Below are positions 59,568-64,000 of a stretch of DNA of 64,000 bases, piece after piece. The position numbers were made by a program, and so were the translations under genes. A model generated the notes under the pieces. That model made no database searches, was not told the DNA's origin, and saw only the letters and a program-made list of their open reading frames with translations. Within the stretch, counting starts at the first letter, position 1, and each line of letters opens with the position of its first letter. Origin of the DNA: Bimuria novae-zelandiae CBS 107.79 (Eukaryota > Ascomycota > Dothideomycetes > Pleosporales > Didymosphaeriaceae); assembly GCA_010015655.1 (NCBI GenBank), contig ML976676.1:628344-692343 (forward strand). The letters run 5' to 3'.

Positions 59568-62090
59568 TTATTTTGGCAAGTAGATATGCGTTCTTAGGAT
59601 GTCGCAATCTCTACGAACTCTCCAGAATCGCACCGTTCCGTACGCTCAATTAAGTCAAATGCTGGAAAAGCACTCTACTAACGGGTCTCATACCAGGTAA
59701 ACACGAATCGAGTGCGTGTAGACAAAGTTCGTTCCCATTGATGCACGTACAGAGGGTTCACTCTGTTTGCGCGTTGTATACCATAATACTTCATCGAACA
59801 GCCTTTGGCTACCATACATAATCAACCCGCCAAGGACGCATAGAGCGACTTGCTTGCCATCAGTAACCCTATTCTAACAAAGCTTGATCTCAATTCTCCG
59901 TTGAACACCGGATCAAAATCCACCCCCCGTTCGCCTGTATTGCGGAAATGGCCTGAAAGGCGACGTATATGTATGCAATCCTGCGTAACATCCATTACTG
60001 GGTCGCGTCTTTGTTGACACTTCCACAATATCGTCCAATTTGTCAAGAAAGTCAATTAATGGTTGTGAAGAAATGGCCATCTTCATCCATGCGCTTCTCA
60101 CCCAAGCCTGAAGAGAGCATAGTAAAATGGTTTCGAAGGGGAGTCTGAGCTCAGGCATCTCTGACTGTGTTCCTCCGTCATTGGCGAATACATCGTGGAA
60201 AGCAAGGCGAAAAGTGGTACTTCCGATGGTACCATCTCCATTCACCCAATGCGTCGTGATGGTATTTGCGTGGACATTGACCGAAACATAGAATTGTGAG
60301 AGTATTGTTCTGTTATAATGTGAGTCGCTGGCTTTGACTTTTTCCTTCAGGTATTCGACACATGTTCAAGCTTCCGTCGTGCTTAAGTATAGGACTGTGA
60401 GACTCTGTCGGGCAAACGACGGAGCAGGAGGCTGTAGTTTGGAGATGCAGTCATCCAGTCGTGCTAGCTGGGCGGATAAGCGGCGACTGAATCTTTCGAA
60501 TGATCGGTCAGAACTTTGTGAAATGCCCGAGGCTATTTCATCCAGGAGTCCACGCAGGTCATCAACCAATGTGGATTTGGAGCCGAGATTTCGAGAGAAG
60601 CACGGGAGAGCACTAATAATAGTTTTGAAGATGATTTATTGCGCGTATCATGTTGCAGTGAGGATTTCAAAGAAGAATCTCGCTCGTGCGCGGTGGAATA
60701 GAAAATGACGATGAGTGATGGGTATTGGTAGTAAACCAAGACAAACACGATACAGATCAGTACGCCAGATGTACGTATCATTCCCAACGGGCTTCCATAA
60801 GCTATTTGTAGGGTCGTTCGATCCCAACTCGCTGAAAGGAGGATTTGGATGTTGTTGCTCTAGCAGCTTGATTTGCTGCAGGTTGCAACCTGCGATTTCT
60901 GCCCATATTTACCAACGTGAGTTTGTTACCACATCTTGAATGGGAACATAGCATAAGAACTTGATTCTCAAGTTAAGCAAGCTGTTTGGGAACGTTGAAG
61001 GACCGGCGTTGTGTGGTCTACTGTCTCTGCCAACATCTTCGCGCTCCGGAAGTTTGGAAGAGCTTGGAGTGTCACCGTATCCATGAATCATGATATCTTG
61101 ACTTTTATATCGCTCTCGCAACTCTAGCGGTCTCGTGCCGTCGCCTGTTTTGTTCTTATCCGGAGCATACTCCGGAGCCAAGTACGTGGCAGCATTATCT
61201 GAGGTTTTTGCGGAACCTGTATACATTGGTGTAACGTCTTGTTGATGTATTTGATTATTTGTACGACTTTCGGCGCCCATACTTTTTATACTTTTTAGTT
61301 CCATCTCGATCGGTCCATAGCGTCTTCTGTCTTGATGCACCTTTGTATGGTAGTGTTCCATCTCAGAATCGTAACTCATATCATATACACAATTGGGTGA
61401 TACAGGCATACAACCGGCGAAGAGACAAAAGAGTGCTGCGAGTGGAATATCATCTTGCGACAAATTTCCACGGAGTTGTCAATTATAGGGTGTGAAGTAC
61501 AGTTGATGGGTATTTGGTCGCGCCACACTGTTCCAGACGCCGATGATCCCTGCAAGTCCATCATTGCTGTCTCCTAAATGATCGTGATCCAAACGTGATG
61601 CATTTTCGAACGTTCTGGCAATGGCTTGACCTCGATCGTCTCTGTCCCCAGATCGGGCCAACAATCCAAGGACTAAAAGCCATAACTTGTGCACTGGAAG
61701 CCAGGTGTCCCTATCTTTGAAGATAAGCTCTCCGCCCTTGGGTTGGGGCAGCGAGAGAGCATCCATGGTTTCTAAAAGCGCAATCCACCCCGTCCTAGAA
61801 GGTATGTCTGGTATTGGGCCCTCTTTTCGAGCAAAACCTCGAAGTTTCGGCGGCTCACTTAAATAGGGCACTGTGACCTTCTTTAATGCGTATGCTCTGT
61901 CCTTGATGCGTATTCCCTTTGAGACGAATTTGGAACTCCGGTAGTTGACGGTTGTGAGTGCTAAATTTCGTTCGCTGCGAAGATTGCGCCATACCAACCA
62001 AGGTCCAACGACACCAAACAGTGCGATAATGGCCAAGGCAGCTGCAACCCATGTTCTAATCATGGAGGCAAGATCGATCGGCTCAGCCAT
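59568..62090 (-). pseudogene. Membrane-anchored protein of unknown function, ten nonsense codons
   Basis: One frame of 841 codons, from ATG at 62090 (context ATCATGGCT) to TAA at 59568-59570, carries in-frame stops at 61479 (TGA), 60909 (TAA), 60648 (TGA), 60636 (TAA), 60366 (TGA), 59913 (TGA), 59874 (TAG), 59688 (TGA), 59655 (TGA) and 59646 (TGA), with no frameshift needed. Between stops the sequence stays protein-like: N-terminal transmembrane helix at residues 13-33 (TWVAAALAIIALFGVVGPWL), KLWLLVLGLLARSGDRDDRG, DIPLAALFCLFAGCMPVSPN, VDDLRGLLDEIASGI, YLKEKVKASDSHYNRT, GGLIMYGSQRLFDEVLWYTT. Each stop is one C-to-T step from CAA, CAG or CGA (or one G-to-A from TGG). I do not recognise the family. 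The 54-bp stretch 60876-60929 has GT..AG ends and could be an intron, but it also reads in frame except for one TAA. Confidence 0.75.
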
Positions 62091-62550
62091 GATTATTTCT
62101 GAACCAAAGAGACGGGGGAGTAAAATGATTGATTCCTTTGTTGTAAACTCGTACGTTTAAGGAGAAGGGTGGCCCCACCGCAACTTATCGTGGGTTTGCT
62201 CGCTAAATACCTGGTCATCCATATTGCGCCTTTATGCGGTCAGCTGCAGCTGAGCTGTTGCGATCTCGATTCCGATCACATCTAATTAGGCCAGTTAAGG
62301 GATTAAACCGAGTTCAAACACATTTTCTGAAGCATCACCAGCACAAATGGACTCGTAGGGTGTCCGTTCACGAAACGTCGAAAGGAAAGTGCTTGAAGCC
62401 CCGACCAGACCCTGCTTGGGGTCGTCATCTGTCTTTGAGTCCAATAACGAATCCCAATCGCACCCCGCGTCGAAGGTGAATGCATCTAGCAACGGATATC
62501 GACTGATATGATTTCTGAATGCACTTGTGTAACCATTCGGAGTCCCCACT
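62091..62550. other. Intergenic region between two pseudogenes
   Basis: Normal composition. A minus-strand open frame at 62295-62549 (84 codons, e.g. YTSAFRNHISRYPLLDAFTF) and a + frame at 62234-62479 overlap it; neither shows a known motif. The former could be further decayed coding sequence. The 5' side of the 62090 gene's promoter lies here. Confidence 0.4.
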
Positions 62551-63050
62551 CTACATACATCTGAAAGATACCTCCATAGGCACTAGTAGAGAGATTTAAT
62601 TAAAACCTTCTCCGTTCGACTTTCCTCTTTTCCTAACAGCTAGCGCAATCACGACCAGTCCTTGGGCCGACTTCGTCTGTGCACCCAACGCCTCGCCCAT
62701 CCTCAGCGCCATCAAGGAAGGATCGAACTTGAGTCCAGTATTTTCTTCTGGGAGTATCCACTATATCTGTGCAACTTGTGTGTTGAACTCTTTGTCTAGT
62801 TCGATTGCTTGGTCAATGATCCGAAGAAGCTCCGAATGTAAGCTGTTCTTGTCAGCAACCAAGAAGCCAATAGCCTCTTCAATCTCTGTCGCGCAGACTT
62901 GTCAACAATCAAGCCAATCAAGCCGATCTAACCAAATTTAGTAACATCTTAACCTATGCGAGCTAGTGAATTACCATATTGGGTTAGACCGGCTTGATTG
63001 GCTTGATTGTTGACAAGTCTGCTGTCGCGAACTTATTCATTCAGCTCCGA
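62551..63050 (-). pseudogene. C-terminal remnant of a fungal hypothetical protein, split by a MITE
   Basis: Reading minus from about 63045 and skipping the inserted element (62894-63021 plus one duplication) gives FATEIEEAIGFLVADKNSLH, ELLRIIDQAIELDKEFNTQV, then TAG at 62761-62763, WILPEENTGLKFDPSLMALR, VVIALAVRKRGKSNGEGFN, TAA at 62596-62598, ISLLVPMEVSF, end TAG at 62551. The R-G-K-S-T/N-G-E-G/D-F ... L-L-x-x-M-E-V-S tail is one I recall at the C-terminus of many fungal proteins of unknown function, often with a helical region before it. No N-terminal part is present, so this is a decayed 3' fragment. Confidence 0.6.
62894..63021. mobile_element. hAT-type miniature inverted-repeat element (MITE), 128 bp
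   Basis: Terminal inverted repeats of 40 bp (62894-62933 and 62982-63021; start CAGACTTGTCAACAATC) with one mismatch, a 48-bp spacer with no coding capacity, and perfect 8-bp direct repeats CTGTCGCG on both sides (62886-62893, 63022-63029). An 8-bp duplication and a terminus beginning CAG are typical of hAT transposons. It is inserted in the coding part of a decayed gene. Near-identical arms imply a recent insertion, and it has no RIP signature. Confidence 0.85.
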
Positions 63051-63055
63051 AGGTA

Positions 63056-64000
63056 AGTCGGGCACCCTAGTTTCCGACACCCCATAGTTTCCGACAGCCC
63101 CGCAACCTCGCCCCCCACCATGCACTACGACCGAATATTAACTTTAAATAACTTAATTCTTCGCTAATTTTAAAAATATTTTTTGCACTATTTTTGCTAC
63201 CTTTAAATAGCTAGATATATAGAAGAAGATGTCTAGAATACGCTTATAGACCTTAAATCTAGGGTTGCTTTAGCTACTATTACTACCTAATATAGGGTCC
63301 CACGTAACACTCTTCGCGGCCACTTTAATAGTGCCTAACCCTATTAGTACGCTTACGACGGTAAATAATAGCTTATAACTATTTAAGAAGAGCTTTTAGA
63401 GAAATAGATTCTTTAGTAAAAGGTCTTTAATTATACGCTAACGCACGCGCAAGTGCAGGCTATTATAATTACTATTTTTAAGTAATAAGGTAACTATAAG
63501 AACCTAGGGAAGAAGTGGACTAGTTACTTTATATAATGCTACCTAGCTATTAAGTTAAAGTTAGGTTACTAGACTAGCTAGGAACGCGTAAATAAGGCTA
63601 CTTTAGAAAATATTAGGCACTTGTTTAACCTGTACAAAACAGTAAGCTAGATTCCCCCCTAGCGCTGGTATAATACTAACGAGGGCGGTATTATAGAGGG
63701 CTAGGGCATTAATAGGCTTGTTATAGGCTCCTCGCAGGAGAGCCCGAACGCTATACTAGTTAAGATAATAAATGCCCGCACTTAGACCTCTATAGTAAAG
63801 TATATCTCTACGCTTAGCGTCGCTCTAGACCCCCTTATTATCTTTAAGGCTAAGAGTATCCAGGAGCAGTGGTTTAAGAAGGAGTTTTTAGCTTAGAACC
63901 TAGGCTAGCATGTTACCTTTTCGCAAAATAAATAGACGAGTAATAATATCACTGTTAAGTGGCTAGAAAAGGTGTTTTTGCTATAGACTAAGCCTAATAA
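63056..64000 (+). mobile_element. pogo/Fot1-type DNA transposon, truncated by window end, RIP-mutated
   Basis: A TA dinucleotide (63054-63055) precedes a GC-rich terminus AGTCGGGCACCCTAG with two copies of TAGTTTCCGACA. A stop-interrupted + frame follows: VPRNTLRGHFNSA (helix-turn-helix, about 63300-63340), QTSQERVNKATLENIRHLFN, YNTNEGGIIEGQGINRLVIG (about 63670-63730), SPNAILVKIINARTQTSIVK, ISTLSVALDPLIIFKAKSIQ (about 63805-63865), WLEKVF. This matches the DDE_1 transposase of pogo/Fot1 elements. The first catalytic Asp, expected in the Asn-x-Asp-Glu-Gly-Gly motif, is Asn (AAC), another G-to-A change. Confidence 0.8.

Noticed and set aside
60334..60708. 124-codon + open frame
   Set aside because: Antisense to the degraded 841-codon frame; no motif, biased composition.
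60876..60929. 54-bp GT..AG intron in the 59568-62090 gene
   Set aside because: The segment is a multiple of three and encodes protein-like sequence apart from one TAA; with nine other in-frame stops a nonsense mutation is simpler. Not excluded.
1..64000. CRISPR arrays, rRNA genes, telomere repeats
   Set aside because: No regularly spaced short repeats, no rRNA-like sequence and no TTAGGG/CCCTAA runs were seen.

Overview
The window looks like a filamentous ascomycete (Pezizomycotina) chromosome segment. About 56.6 kb is AT-rich, gene-poor and packed with LTR retrotransposons full of C-to-T/G-to-A stop codons. That is the signature expected of repeat-induced point mutation (RIP). A genic island of normal composition (about 56.7-63.05 kb) has short GT-AG introns of 50-68 bp. 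A second RIP-mutated transposon starts at 63.06 kb and runs off the end.

Layout. 0.5-9.2 kb: a decayed MULE-like DNA transposon (+) split by a 6.2 kb Ty1/copia element (2457-8648, minus) with 253-bp LTRs and a CTAAG target duplication. 9.8-17.2 kb: a Ty3/gypsy element (+). 17.2-18.8 kb: a chromovirus 3' fragment (+). 20.2-27.3 kb: a second gypsy (minus) that keeps unmutated patches. 27.3-29.2 kb: copia fragments. 29.2-35.3 kb: a copia element (+) holding a nested LTR element whose body lies in a 10-N assembly gap. 35.3-56.6 kb: older copia sequence carrying an inverted pair of one copia family (36249-47610 minus; 50273-56201 plus), another copia nested inside the first, and an unmutated solo LTR (49264-49687). 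LTR ends and target duplications allow several insertions to be ordered.

Genic island. An apparently intact seven-exon gene for an AtuA-like (DUF1446) protein of 638 residues lies on the minus strand (56754-59003); its stop codon is 138 bp from an LTR. Upstream is one 841-codon minus-strand frame (59568-62090) for a membrane-anchored protein of unknown function. It has ten in-frame stops and no frameshift, so it looks killed by point mutation alone. Next is the C-terminal remnant of another gene (62551-63050), interrupted by a 128-bp hAT-type miniature element with an 8-bp target duplication. A pogo/Fot1-type transposon follows.

No rRNA, tRNA, CRISPR array or telomere repeat was seen. Coding features in the RIP-mutated part are broken mobile-element genes. 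Only the AtuA-like gene appears functional.
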